Positions 44,519 to 53,285 of a stretch of DNA of 64,000 bases are shown one piece after another. This DNA comes from SIG452 sp045631485 (GTDB lineage Bacteria > Bacillota > Clostridia > UMGS1840): the NCBI GenBank assembly GCA_045631485.1, contig JAZQUU010000039.1:1-64000 (forward strand), in the 5' to 3' direction. Every line of letters starts with the position of its first letter. Position 1 is the stretch's first letter. The translations under genes and the position numbers were made by a program. The notes under the pieces were generated by a model, which was given only the letters and a program-made list of their open reading frames with translations, had not been told where the DNA came from and made no database searches.

Positions 44519-45874
44519 ATGGAAAAATTATTTAAACTAAAAGAACACGGCACTAATATCAAAACTGAAATTATTGCCGGGATTACCACTTTTTTGGCAA
44601 TGTCGTACATATTGGCGGTAAATCCGGGGATGTTGGGAATTATTCCCGATGGTCCGGGTCCCGCAGCAATCTTTATGGCAACTGCAATCTCTGCGGCAAT
44701 TGCAACAATTTGTATGGCGTTTTTTGCAAACTATCCCGTTGCATTGGCATCCGGTATGGGGTTGAATGCTTTTTTTGCCTATACGGTGTGCATGGGGATG
44801 GGTTACTCCTATAAAGTGGCATTGACGGCGATATTGATTGAAGGATTTATCTTTATGATTCTCTCCATTTTTAAATTCAGGGAAGAATTAGTAAATAAAA
44901 TTCCGAAGAATTTAAAACTCGGTATTACAGCAGGAATTGGCTTATTTATTACCATTATTGCATTAATTAATGCGGGAATTATTGTGAATAATGATTCCAC
45001 CTTAGTGGGATTAGGAAATTTAGGATCCCCTCAGGTTGTTTTAGCAGTTGTTGGCCTTTTGATTATCGGTGTGCTGCATCATTTTAAAGTGAAGGGCGAC
45101 ATTTTAATCGGTATCTTAGCAACTTGGATATTGGGAATAATTGCAGAATTAGTTGGCTGGTATGTGGTTAACATCGAAGCAGGAGTATATTCTTTAATTC
45201 CTTCTCTTACTTGGAAATCCATTAAAGCAAATTTTGCAGCTCCTGCAATGTTCCAATTTGATTTTGCATTTATTGCTAAGAATTTTATGTCCTTTGCAGT
45301 AGTGATGTTTACCTTTTTATACACGGATATTTTCGATACCGTCGGCACGTTAATCGGTGTTGCTCAAAAAGGAAATTTGTTGGCAAAGGACGGTTCTCTT
45401 CCCAAAGCAGGCGGTGCTTTGATGGCAGATGCTGTCGGCACTATTGCAGGTGCTTGCCTTGGAACTTCCACTGTTACCAGTTATGTAGAATCCACTGCCG
45501 GTGTTGCAGCAGGCGGCAGAACAGGTTTAACTGCATTAACAACCGGTATTTTATTCTTATTAGCGATTCCTTTTGCTCCTATTTTCTTGGCAATTCCGGG
45601 ATTTGCTACTGCTCCTGCCATGATTTTTGTTGGTCTTCTGATGCTTTCCAGTGTAACTCAGATGGACTTTGACGGCGATATCGCAGATGCTATCGGCGGA
45701 TTTTTAGCAATCACTATGATGCCTTTTGCATATTCCATTGCAACCGGTATTATGTTTGCAGTTGTATCTTGGGTTGTGTTAAAAATCTTAACCGGCAAAG
45801 CAAAAGATATTTCTCCTGTAATGTGGGTATCTTTGGCTCTGTTTGCAATTTATATTTACACATCAATTGCATAA
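44519..45874 (+). CDS. NCS2/AzgA-type guanine/hypoxanthine permease
   Basis: A 451-residue transporter with about 12-14 membrane helices. Signature elements are EIIAGITTFLAMSYILAVNP near the N-terminus, LASGMGLNAFFAYTV, and DIFDTVGTLIGVA followed by GTSTVTSYVESTAGVAAGGRTGL. It belongs to the PbuG/AzgA subgroup that imports guanine, hypoxanthine or adenine with protons. ATG 44519 is used because AAGGAGGA (44503-44510) overlaps the upstream ATG 44510. It is followed by a terminator. Confidence 0.92.
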   Translation: MEKLFKLKEHGTNIKTEIIAGITTFLAMSYILAVNPGMLGIIPDGPGPAAIFMATAISAAIATICMAFFANYPVALASGMGLNAFFAYTVCMGMGYSYKVALTAILIEGFIFMILSIFKFREELVNKIPKNLKLGITAGIGLFITIIALINAGIIVNNDSTLVGLGNLGSPQVVLAVVGLLIIGVLHHFKVKGDILIGILATWILGIIAELVGWYVVNIEAGVYSLIPSLTWKSIKANFAAPAMFQFDFAFIAKNFMSFAVVMFTFLYTDIFDTVGTLIGVAQKGNLLAKDGSLPKAGGALMADAVGTIAGACLGTSTVTSYVESTAGVAAGGRTGLTALTTGILFLLAIPFAPIFLAIPGFATAPAMIFVGLLMLSSVTQMDFDGDIADAIGGFLAITMMPFAYSIATGIMFAVVSWVVLKILTGKAKDISPVMWVSLALFAIYIYTSIA

Positions 45875-45891
45875 TGAAATTGAATATACTA

Positions 45892-45928
45892 AAAAATACT
45901 CGTAATCTGTTTGGTTACGAGTATTTTT
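45892..45928 (+). terminator. Terminator after the purine permease
   Basis: Perfect 14-bp arms (AAAAATACTCGTAA and complement), 9-nt loop. Confidence 0.88.
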
Positions 45929-45952
45929 ATGTAGAATTTTTGTATTTTATCA

Positions 45953-45981
45953 TTGATTTTTACGGATATCAATGTTATACT
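45953..45981 (+). promoter_or_regulatory. Promoter of the LUD/DUF1653/DUF896 group
   Basis: TTGATT (45953-45958), 17 bp, TATACT (45976-45981), with TGT before the -10. Confidence 0.72.
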
Positions 45982-46016
45982 GTATATGTAAAAATATATG
46001 TAAGGAAAGTAAATTT

Positions 46017-46628
46017 ATGAAATACGATTTTTCAGCATTAAAAAGTAATTTAGAAGCAAAAGGCTATGTGGTATCTGTATTTGATACCAAAGAAGCTGCA
46101 AAAGATTATTTAAATACTCAAATTGACGGAAAAACCGTTGGGATTGGCGGTTCGGTAACGCTTCGTGAAATGGAGCTTTTGGAAGCGTTAGCTTCACACA
46201 ACACCGTTTATTGCCACGATAAAAAGCCTGATAATCTGACCGTTATGGAAACAAGAACCATTGCAAGTCGGTCTGAAATCTATATTAGTTCCGTGAACGG
46301 AATTTCCGAACAAGGAGATATCATCAATATTGATGGAACAGGGAATCGTGTGGCGGCAACCACTTATGGTCCCGAAAAGATTTATCTGGTTATCGGCTCC
46401 AATAAAGTTGCACCTAATTTTGAATCAGCCTTATTTCGTGCCAGAAATATTGCGGCACCTCTTAACGCTAAACGGTTAAACCGCAACACTCCTTGTGCAA
46501 AAAATGCGGATAAATGCTATAATTGCAATAGTCCCGAACGAATCTGCAGAGCACTTTCTGTTTTCTGGACAAAGCCATACGGCGCCGAATATGAAATTAT
46601 TTTAATTGATGAAAAGTTGGGATATTGA
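46017..46628 (+). CDS. LUD-domain protein (LutC/DUF162-like)
   Basis: A 203-residue protein of the LUD (lactate utilisation) superfamily. Landmarks are GIGGSVTLREMELLE, the ANGISEQG-like SVNGISEQGDIINIDGTGNR and the VAPNFESALFRARN segment. The C-terminal CAKNADKCYNCNSPERICR adds four cysteines, typical of stand-alone clostridial members. LutC works with LutA/LutB in lactate oxidation, but neither is here, so the actual role is unknown. ATG 46017 has TAAGGAAAG upstream. Confidence 0.85.
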   Translation: MKYDFSALKSNLEAKGYVVSVFDTKEAAKDYLNTQIDGKTVGIGGSVTLREMELLEALASHNTVYCHDKKPDNLTVMETRTIASRSEIYISSVNGISEQGDIINIDGTGNRVAATTYGPEKIYLVIGSNKVAPNFESALFRARNIAAPLNAKRLNRNTPCAKNADKCYNCNSPERICRALSVFWTKPYGAEYEIILIDEKLGY

Positions 46629-46629
46629 T

Positions 46630-46842
46630 ATGATAAAGCTTGGAAAATACAGACATTTTAAAGGAAACGAATATGAAGCGCTTTATATCGCAAAGCATAG
46701 TGAAACCATGGAAGAAATGGTGGTTTACCGTGCGTTATACGGTGAATTCGGCATTTGGGTACGCCCATTATCTATGTGGAATGAAACAGTTGTCCACGAG
46801 GGCAGGGAAGTGAAGCGTTTTACCTATATCGGAGAGGAGTAA
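46630..46842 (+). CDS. DUF1653 protein
   Basis: A 70-residue protein starting IKLGKYRHFKGNEYEALYIAKHS. It carries the DUF1653 pattern KYRHFKGxxYEV...VVYRALYG...WVRPLSMW. The family is a small SH3-like fold of unknown function. It begins 1 bp after the LUD gene's stop. Confidence 0.88.
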   Translation: MIKLGKYRHFKGNEYEALYIAKHSETMEEMVVYRALYGEFGIWVRPLSMWNETVVHEGREVKRFTYIGEE

Positions 46843-46850
46843 GGATAAAA

Positions 46851-47045
46851 ATGAATATTCAAAGAATTAACGAACTTGCAAAAAAATCCCGTGAAGTCGG
46901 TTTAACAGAAGAAGAAAAAGCAGAACAGAAAAAGCTGCGTGACGAATATATCGCAGCATTTCGCGGAAATTTAAAACAAACCTTAGACCAAACTTATATT
47001 ATGGATGAACAAGGCAATAAAACAAAATTAGGAAAGAAATCCTAA
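46851..47045 (+). CDS. DUF896 protein (YnzC-like)
   Basis: A 64-residue helical protein. INELAKKSREVGLTEEEKAEQ and LRDEYIAAFRGNLKQTLD are hallmarks of DUF896. B. subtilis YnzC, a two-helix hairpin, is the structural model; function is unclear. It lies 8 bp after DUF1653 with GAGGAGTAAGG upstream. Confidence 0.9.
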   Translation: MNIQRINELAKKSREVGLTEEEKAEQKKLRDEYIAAFRGNLKQTLDQTYIMDEQGNKTKLGKKS

Positions 47046-47070
47046 TATATAGAAAGGATATATAATCGGT

Positions 47071-48627
47071 ATGATCAAAAAACAGCTTTGTTTTATTCTT
47101 ACAATTATATATGTATTGATGCTGTTCACAACTCAGCAAATCTTTGCAGAAACGTCTTTGGATGCAATTACATATCATATTGATTTTGTGGAAACTCCGC
47201 AAAACGGTGCCTTAAAAATTAATGTAATATTCCGAGGTGAAATCGGCAGCGAAACATCCTATGAATTTGATGCGTTCAAAGTAGTTTATGAGTTTGGAAC
47301 ACATAGGTTGTTAAAAGCAGAATACGAACCTGTTTCGTTGAAAACTCCTTTTCAATCTTCTGTAAATCATCGTATCTCTTTATTTACAGATATTTCTGAT
47401 TTAAATGTTAAAGCGTTTCAAACAAAAGTGTTTTTCTTTGATAAAAATCATGAACTGAAACCTGTTGCAATCACTCCCAACGGTAGCAATGAATGGCCAA
47501 TTATGCAAAATGTTCCTGATTATTATTATGAGGAAGCCGAGCGTGTTACCTCCAATATATATCAACTTTATGACGAAAAATCGGATCACGAATTTTTCAG
47601 TTTCGGTGTGATAACAGACAGCCATGTGGGCATCAACATCCCCGAAGAAAAATTATTAAAAGAAAGTCTGTTCCACGGGATTTTTGCATTGAATTCCGTG
47701 GGATTGGATGTTGGTTGTGATTTTATTGCACATCTTGGCGACACTACTTGGGAAAACAATATCGATTCCTACCCAAGCTACACGGGAAGTGTTTATACCA
47801 CTGATATATTCCAAACCGCAGCCAACTATTATAATGAAAGTATGATATTAGTCGGAAATCACGATCAAACCAATGATCACAAAAGGCAATGGGAAGCAAT
47901 GGGGCAATATAATCAGTTTGAAGAAACCGGTCTAAATGAAAAACGTTCCTATGGTTATACTGATTTTACCGATAAAAAAGTTCGTGTAATCGCTTTAAAT
48001 ACTTGTGATTATCTAGATGGAACGGGTAGCTATGGAATTTCTTACGAGCAACGAGATTTCTTAATGAAGTCCCTTGATTTGTCTCAAAAAGAAGATGCCG
48101 AAGAATGGAAAATCCTGATTTTATCTCATATCCCGCTTGATTTTTACTACAAAAGCGCTCAATGGAACGATTACGATGTCACCAAAGATATCATTGGCAT
48201 TTTAAAAGCTTATCAGGAAGGTGGTTCTTATACCATCAAAGTAAACAACTTGTGGAAAAAAATTCATAACGATACCATTTCCAAGAAAACTTTAACCTAT
48301 AATTATGCAGGCAAAAACCAGGCAAAAATTATTGGAAACATTCACGGGCATTTACATAATGATTGCTATGGCACCTTAGCGTATACCGATATAGAAGGGG
48401 AGAGAACATCAACAGATATTGTGCGAATCTCCACCCCGAATACTGCATTTTACGGTGCTAAAGGAACATCATATCCCAATAACGGTGACTATGTTGCCGA
48501 AGAAATCAGAAAAGTGGCAAACACAGCTAAGGATACTTCAGTCACATTTTATGTCATTGATTTAACCGACGGCATAATTTATTCCTATGCATACGGTGCA
48601 GGCAATGATAGAGTGATTCCGTATTAA
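47071..48627 (+). CDS. Secreted calcineurin-like metallophosphoesterase with an N-terminal beta domain
   Basis: A 518-residue exported protein. A signal peptide covers about 1-25 (ending QIFAE). Residues about 30-130 form an uncharacterised beta-rich domain that resembles the one in the next protein. The phosphoesterase core begins near 178 and has the dinuclear metal motifs ITDSHVG (DxH), HLGDTTWEN (GD), VGNHDQ (GNHD), LSHIP and GNIHGHLH (GHxH). The substrate is unknown; extracellular nucleotides or phosphosugars are possible. No cell-wall anchor is seen. It precedes the 936-residue protein by 36 bp. Confidence 0.85.
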   Translation: MIKKQLCFILTIIYVLMLFTTQQIFAETSLDAITYHIDFVETPQNGALKINVIFRGEIGSETSYEFDAFKVVYEFGTHRLLKAEYEPVSLKTPFQSSVNHRISLFTDISDLNVKAFQTKVFFFDKNHELKPVAITPNGSNEWPIMQNVPDYYYEEAERVTSNIYQLYDEKSDHEFFSFGVITDSHVGINIPEEKLLKESLFHGIFALNSVGLDVGCDFIAHLGDTTWENNIDSYPSYTGSVYTTDIFQTAANYYNESMILVGNHDQTNDHKRQWEAMGQYNQFEETGLNEKRSYGYTDFTDKKVRVIALNTCDYLDGTGSYGISYEQRDFLMKSLDLSQKEDAEEWKILILSHIPLDFYYKSAQWNDYDVTKDIIGILKAYQEGGSYTIKVNNLWKKIHNDTISKKTLTYNYAGKNQAKIIGNIHGHLHNDCYGTLAYTDIEGERTSTDIVRISTPNTAFYGAKGTSYPNNGDYVAEEIRKVANTAKDTSVTFYVIDLTDGIIYSYAYGAGNDRVIPY

Positions 48628-48663
48628 AAAATAAAATATAATCAATAACAAGGAGGAGCAAAA

Positions 48664-51474
48664 ATGAAGAAATTTATTTTTTGCCTTCTGGCACTTCTTC
48701 TAGCACTTCAGTTGTCTGCTTTTGCGGAAGAAACCGAAATTGTGCAAAAAGATTTGTTGCCGGAAGCAACCACCCAAGCACTGTCGGTCAATGATTTTGT
48801 GACCGACACGGAATATCCGTACGAAACTGTGGGATATTTCTTAAATGACGTTGCATTTTTAGGAGAAGATGCGATGGAGGTGTCTATTACTTTTACCGGT
48901 AATTACGGCTCCAATGAGTATTTCTTCTCCAAGTGCTACATTCCTGTTTATAACTACGAAACAGGAAAACTGTTGGATATTTTCTATTCTGATGTGGAAC
49001 TGGTAAGACCCTTTGCCAATTCCAGCAGAACCACCATCAAACGAGTGATTTCCACCAAAAACATTGACACGGATATCTATAAAATTAAGGTAATTATGCT
49101 GGAATCTCTCACCAGTCTGCGTCCCAATTGTCCGGTTCCTTACTTGGCAAATGAATTAGTAATTTCCAAAAATGATATCGGAAAAGACATTCCAACTGTA
49201 ACATTCAAAGGAAAAATGAGGGACGTTCCATTATCCGATGAAGAGCTGTATGTTATTGTTGAAAATATCTACTCCATTAAGTTATCGGATGCAGCTTTTG
49301 CGATGGGATATTCTAACTACGACTTTGACGATAATATGTCATTTAAAAACAACTTAGATTTAAAGCCGTATTTAGGATTATATTGTGATTTTGTAGTAGA
49401 TTTATCCGACGAATTAAATTGGGAAATTATATCAGTAACTCCCACAGAAGGTAAAAATATTGAAGTTGTGATTGATCCTGAATTATTAGTCAGCACCAAT
49501 AACAGCGGTTATGTGGAATATTATAAATCCTACGACGATAAAAAAACAAGTAAATTAAAACTCGATTATGCTCTGATTGCATATTGTAATTTAGTATATG
49601 ACTCTTACGATTATATTGTTGTTCCCGGAGGAAATGTAGGAGATATTGCTTACAGATTCGTAGATACCGATTACAACGGAATGTATGATACTGTATTTGT
49701 TAAAAATGAGCAAGTATTTGTTGCAGGTTATGTAAATACTGCTACCAACAAAATTTATAGAGATACTTATACTAATATTTCACCCACATTCTTAGCTACC
49801 TCTTTAGCTTTAGATCCGGAGGATGAATATATCAGTTGGTCTATTCATGATATCGAAGGTAACACAATGGAGCTTGGCGATATCAAAGCCGGTGATGTGA
49901 TTGCAGTTGCAACATCTTGGTCTAACGGGTATGAATATTATGATATTACGGTATCCAACGAAGAAATTGAAGGATATGTTACTGAATTTTATTATGAAGT
50001 TACTCCCAATGGATTAACTCTTAACAAAATCAGCATTGAAAAGGACTCTCAAAAAAACGGATATATGATGGCAGATAATTCTGTTCCGGTAGATTTTGGT
50101 GACTATATTCGTGCAAAAATATATGACGGCAAAATCTGGTCCTATGAAGTTACAAATCTTTGCTACGGAGTAATTCTTGATTCTGCAGTTGAGGAAGGAT
50201 TTTCTAACACATATCAGGTGAAACTTTTAAACCGTAACGGTGAATCAGAAGTTTTCACTTTGGCTGACAGAGTCAATCATAAGTCTCCGAATTATTCGTC
50301 CAATGATGAAATAAGAGCTGATTTTCCTGTAGGCGATATCATTGCATACCAATTAAATTCCGATGGAAAAATCTATGCATATGATGTTCAGACAGGATAT
50401 GATTCGCTTGATGCCAATGCATTGCAAATAAATAATAAATTTGTTGAGACATCCTCCACCTATCGTGAAAGCTCTAACAAATTAGGCTCCTATTATTTGA
50501 CAGAAGATACCTTGGTATATATTAGTGAAGTATCCCGTGAAGAAATCACACAAGATGATATTATTTTAATGAATGACTATTCCTTTGTGGATGATGCAAA
50601 CTATCAGTATTCCGTTTTATATGATGACGATACAAGAGATGCTCTCGTTGTTTTTTTGTATGAAGTGAATTTGGATGATTCTACCGAAGAAGGTGACGAT
50701 GAGAAAGAAGATGGGGAAGAGGACGAAGTATTTACTTATGAATATCCTTTGGTTGTTACCAAAACCGAAACTGTTACTGTAGACGGTGAACCCCGTACAA
50801 AAATCTGGGGATATATTAATAGCGAAGTAGTGGAATTTTTAGTAGCCTCCAATGCTGATGCTGTTGTATCAACACTTTCGAAGGGGGATGTAGCAAATAT
50901 CACCTGTACGAACAATGGAACAAATACCCTTGACCAGATTGTTACTGCACAGTTGATTGCTGAAAAGAATGAAAATGGTTATATCGTAATTGATAATGCT
51001 ATGGCAGGAGCAGCTGATGATACCTACCAGAAAATTGATGGAAATTATGTCACATTAAACACATTCAATTGTTATAATCCGGAAGTAATGATGAGTATTG
51101 GTCAAATTGCTTCTTTAGAAGGCTTTGGTGCAGCAGGGAAGGGATATCGTGTTCAGGGAAACTTGTTACGGTTAATCAACGCCAACGATTATCCGCAAAC
51201 ATTTGGAAGTTACGAAAGAATTTATAGTGCTTCCTACGATGAAGACAGAATCCAAGATTATTATGTTGATACCTACAGCTTATCTACCTATTGCTACAAC
51301 GCAAAATTAGATACCATCAGAGTCACTAGTATCTATGATTTGGAAACGGATAATAATACTATGGATTATAGATATGCAGATCAATTAGATAATGATGATC
51401 TAATTTATGTTTATAACTATGATGGAGAAACAAAATTAATTCTAATCGTGGATGTTATGGGTGATAATCTGTAA
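48664..51474 (+). CDS. Large secreted acidic protein of unknown function
   Basis: A 936-residue exported protein with a clear signal peptide (about 1-21, ending SAFA). Residues about 50-165 resemble the N-terminal domain of the preceding phosphoesterase. The remainder is beta-rich with many Asp, Asn and Tyr, like the extracytoplasmic parts of clostridial surface proteins, and includes an acidic linker near 675-690 (EEGDDEKEDGEEDEV). No SLH, LPXTG, choline-binding or catalytic motif is visible. An AAGGAGGAG SD precedes the ATG, and a terminator follows. Confidence 0.75.
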   Translation: MKKFIFCLLALLLALQLSAFAEETEIVQKDLLPEATTQALSVNDFVTDTEYPYETVGYFLNDVAFLGEDAMEVSITFTGNYGSNEYFFSKCYIPVYNYETGKLLDIFYSDVELVRPFANSSRTTIKRVISTKNIDTDIYKIKVIMLESLTSLRPNCPVPYLANELVISKNDIGKDIPTVTFKGKMRDVPLSDEELYVIVENIYSIKLSDAAFAMGYSNYDFDDNMSFKNNLDLKPYLGLYCDFVVDLSDELNWEIISVTPTEGKNIEVVIDPELLVSTNNSGYVEYYKSYDDKKTSKLKLDYALIAYCNLVYDSYDYIVVPGGNVGDIAYRFVDTDYNGMYDTVFVKNEQVFVAGYVNTATNKIYRDTYTNISPTFLATSLALDPEDEYISWSIHDIEGNTMELGDIKAGDVIAVATSWSNGYEYYDITVSNEEIEGYVTEFYYEVTPNGLTLNKISIEKDSQKNGYMMADNSVPVDFGDYIRAKIYDGKIWSYEVTNLCYGVILDSAVEEGFSNTYQVKLLNRNGESEVFTLADRVNHKSPNYSSNDEIRADFPVGDIIAYQLNSDGKIYAYDVQTGYDSLDANALQINNKFVETSSTYRESSNKLGSYYLTEDTLVYISEVSREEITQDDIILMNDYSFVDDANYQYSVLYDDDTRDALVVFLYEVNLDDSTEEGDDEKEDGEEDEVFTYEYPLVVTKTETVTVDGEPRTKIWGYINSEVVEFLVASNADAVVSTLSKGDVANITCTNNGTNTLDQIVTAQLIAEKNENGYIVIDNAMAGAADDTYQKIDGNYVTLNTFNCYNPEVMMSIGQIASLEGFGAAGKGYRVQGNLLRLINANDYPQTFGSYERIYSASYDEDRIQDYYVDTYSLSTYCYNAKLDTIRVTSIYDLETDNNTMDYRYADQLDNDDLIYVYNYDGETKLILIVDVMGDNL

Positions 51475-51491
51475 TAACACAGAAACAACGC

Positions 51492-51532
51492 AAAAAATAC
51501 GCTACCTGAATTTAACAGGTAGCGTATTTTTT
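51492..51532 (+). terminator. Terminator after the large secreted protein gene
   Basis: Perfect 17-bp arms (AAAAAATACGCTACCTG and complement) with a 7-nt loop and T-run. Confidence 0.93.
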
Positions 51533-51916
51533 ATGGATTGAATGATAGATTCTGAGAGGGAAGATATCATCATTAAAAAGAATTACTTAGATTTGAAAAT
51601 ACATTTTACTCAACAAAATAAAAATTTTGTTTAAACCAGGGTGGTGTTAGAAAAGAAAATATTTAAAACATTAATAAATACTAAATCGTAGTATTTTCAA
51701 TACTTTTAAGATTTTTTTATCGCATTTTGCTTGATTATCTTTTATAATATGATTAACTTATCAATAACTGTAATAAAAATTATTTTGTTTTTGCTATATT
51801 ATATTTTTCTTGGAATTTTTGTGTTTTCACAATCATTTTACAGCTTCTTGGAATTTTTTGATAATATCTGATATCATCCCAAAAATTTGTGTGCGCCTGA
51901 ATCGGATAGAATTTTT
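51533..51916. other. AT-rich intergenic region without a gene
   Basis: No convincing coding frame on either strand. It holds overlapping small inverted repeats at 51676-51704 and a direct repeat of CTTGGAATTTTT near 51810 and 51846. A TATAAT at 51743-51748 has no matching -35. Confidence 0.5.
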
Positions 51917-52675
51917 TTATATGATACCGAATAGGCGCTTTGTATTTTCATTGGTTTCTCTGACAACCTGTTCAACCGAAATATTTCGAAGTTCTGCAAT
52001 ATGTTTGGCTGTATAGTTTAAATTGGATGAATCATTACGAGTTCCGCGTACAGGTTCCGGTGACAGATACGGACAATCCGTTTCAATTAAATATTTATCA
52101 TGCGGAATCCATTTGGCAACTTCTTTTACATTTTTTGCGTTCTTATAAGTTACCGTTCCGGAAAATGAAATATAATATCCGATTTTTACCAATTCTTTAG
52201 CAATTTCCAAACTTCCCGAATAACAATGAAACACACCGGGCGTTTGGTATTTTTTTACAATTTCTAGCGTATCTGCCATAGCATCTCTGGTATGAATCGC
52301 AACCGGAATTTGTAATTTTTTGGCAATTTCCATTTGGCGAATAAACACAGCTTTTTGTTGTTCTTTATCAATATTATCATAATGATAATCCAAACCGATT
52401 TCGCCCCAGCATACAACCTTAGGGTCTTTCGTTAATTCTATCAATTCATCGAGTGCATCTTCGGTACAATCCGCAGCATCACTTGGATGAAAACCAACTG
52501 CAGCATAGCAGAAATCATAAGTATTTGCAAATTGTACCGCACGTTTACTGGATTTTAAATTGTATCCGACGTTGATAATTTTTTCTATATTTTTATTTTT
52601 TAAACCTAACAAAAGCTCTTCACGATCAATATCAAAACGCTCATCATCATAGTGGCTATGGCTATCAATAATCAT
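51917..52675 (-). CDS. tatD: TatD family metal-dependent hydrolase
   Basis: A 252-residue TIM-barrel DNase-type enzyme. The metal ligands are visible in IIDSHSHYDDERF (HxH), WGEIGLDYHYD (Glu), VAIHTRDA (His), FHCYSGS and LIETDCPYLSP (Asp). TatD proteins are 3'-5' exonucleases acting in DNA repair or RNA turnover. ATG 52675 has GGGG about 10 bp upstream; the longer frame to 52723 overlaps the methyltransferase gene. Last gene of the polC group. Confidence 0.94.
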   Translation of the reverse strand: MIIDSHSHYDDERFDIDREELLLGLKNKNIEKIINVGYNLKSSKRAVQFANTYDFCYAAVGFHPSDAADCTEDALDELIELTKDPKVVCWGEIGLDYHYDNIDKEQQKAVFIRQMEIAKKLQIPVAIHTRDAMADTLEIVKKYQTPGVFHCYSGSLEIAKELVKIGYYISFSGTVTYKNAKNVKEVAKWIPHDKYLIETDCPYLSPEPVRGTRNDSSNLNYTAKHIAELRNISVEQVVRETNENTKRLFGII

Positions 52676-52707
52676 AGGGTCAATCCCCTGCCCTTTCTTA
52701 GAAAAAT

Positions 52708-53271
52708 TTAATGATTGTGGCAAATCAAAGCCAAAATCGGCGGGTCATTTGGTTTATTGGAATAGGTGTGAATAATCACATTATATTGATGTTTGTCCAA
52801 CATTTCCAGGTAGGAAAGCACATTATCACGCTCCGTATAACCACTATCACCGCCATGGTAGATACTTACTGCAATAATCCCCTCTTTTTTTAAATACTTT
52901 AAAGCAGTCTGAATTGCTAAAATGGTGGTATCCGGCTTAGTATGAAGGGAATGGTCGCCTTTTGGCAGATATCCTAAATTGAACACAAAGGCATCCGCCA
53001 TACGCTCGTTCAAATAGGATTCCATATTTTCGTGCCCGTCTAAAAACAACTGAACTCTATCAGAAAATCCTGCATTTTCCAAGCGGATTTTCGTATTTTG
53101 GATGGCATCTTCCTGAATATCAAATCCATATACCAAACCGTTTTCTCCAACAAGTTCTGCCAAAAATAAAGTATCTCCGCCGTTTCCGCAAGTGGCATCT
53201 ACCGCAAAGGCCCCTTCTTTGACAAATTGTTTTAAATAAAAATGAGATAATTCAACAGCATTTTTTAACAT
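52708..53271 (-). CDS. SAM-dependent methyltransferase of the YtqB/MnmM family
   Basis: A 187-residue class I methyltransferase. Motif I is AVDATCGNGGDTLFLAEL, with FDIQEDAI (motif II) and VFNLGYLPKGDH, the characteristic NLGYLPxGD of the rRNA_methylase/YtqB family. B. subtilis YtqB (MnmM) methylates nm5s2U at the tRNA wobble position. Gene length and core motifs fit; target by homology only. It lies between polC and tatD. Confidence 0.85.
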   Translation of the reverse strand: MLKNAVELSHFYLKQFVKEGAFAVDATCGNGGDTLFLAELVGENGLVYGFDIQEDAIQNTKIRLENAGFSDRVQLFLDGHENMESYLNERMADAFVFNLGYLPKGDHSLHTKPDTTILAIQTALKYLKKEGIIAVSIYHGGDSGYTERDNVLSYLEMLDKHQYNVIIHTYSNKPNDPPILALICHNH

Positions 53272-53285
53272 TTTAACAACAATCC

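Noticed and set aside
51810..52016. Plus-strand 68-codon frame over the tatD 3' end
   Set aside because: It has no SD, atypical composition, and lies mostly antisense to tatD.
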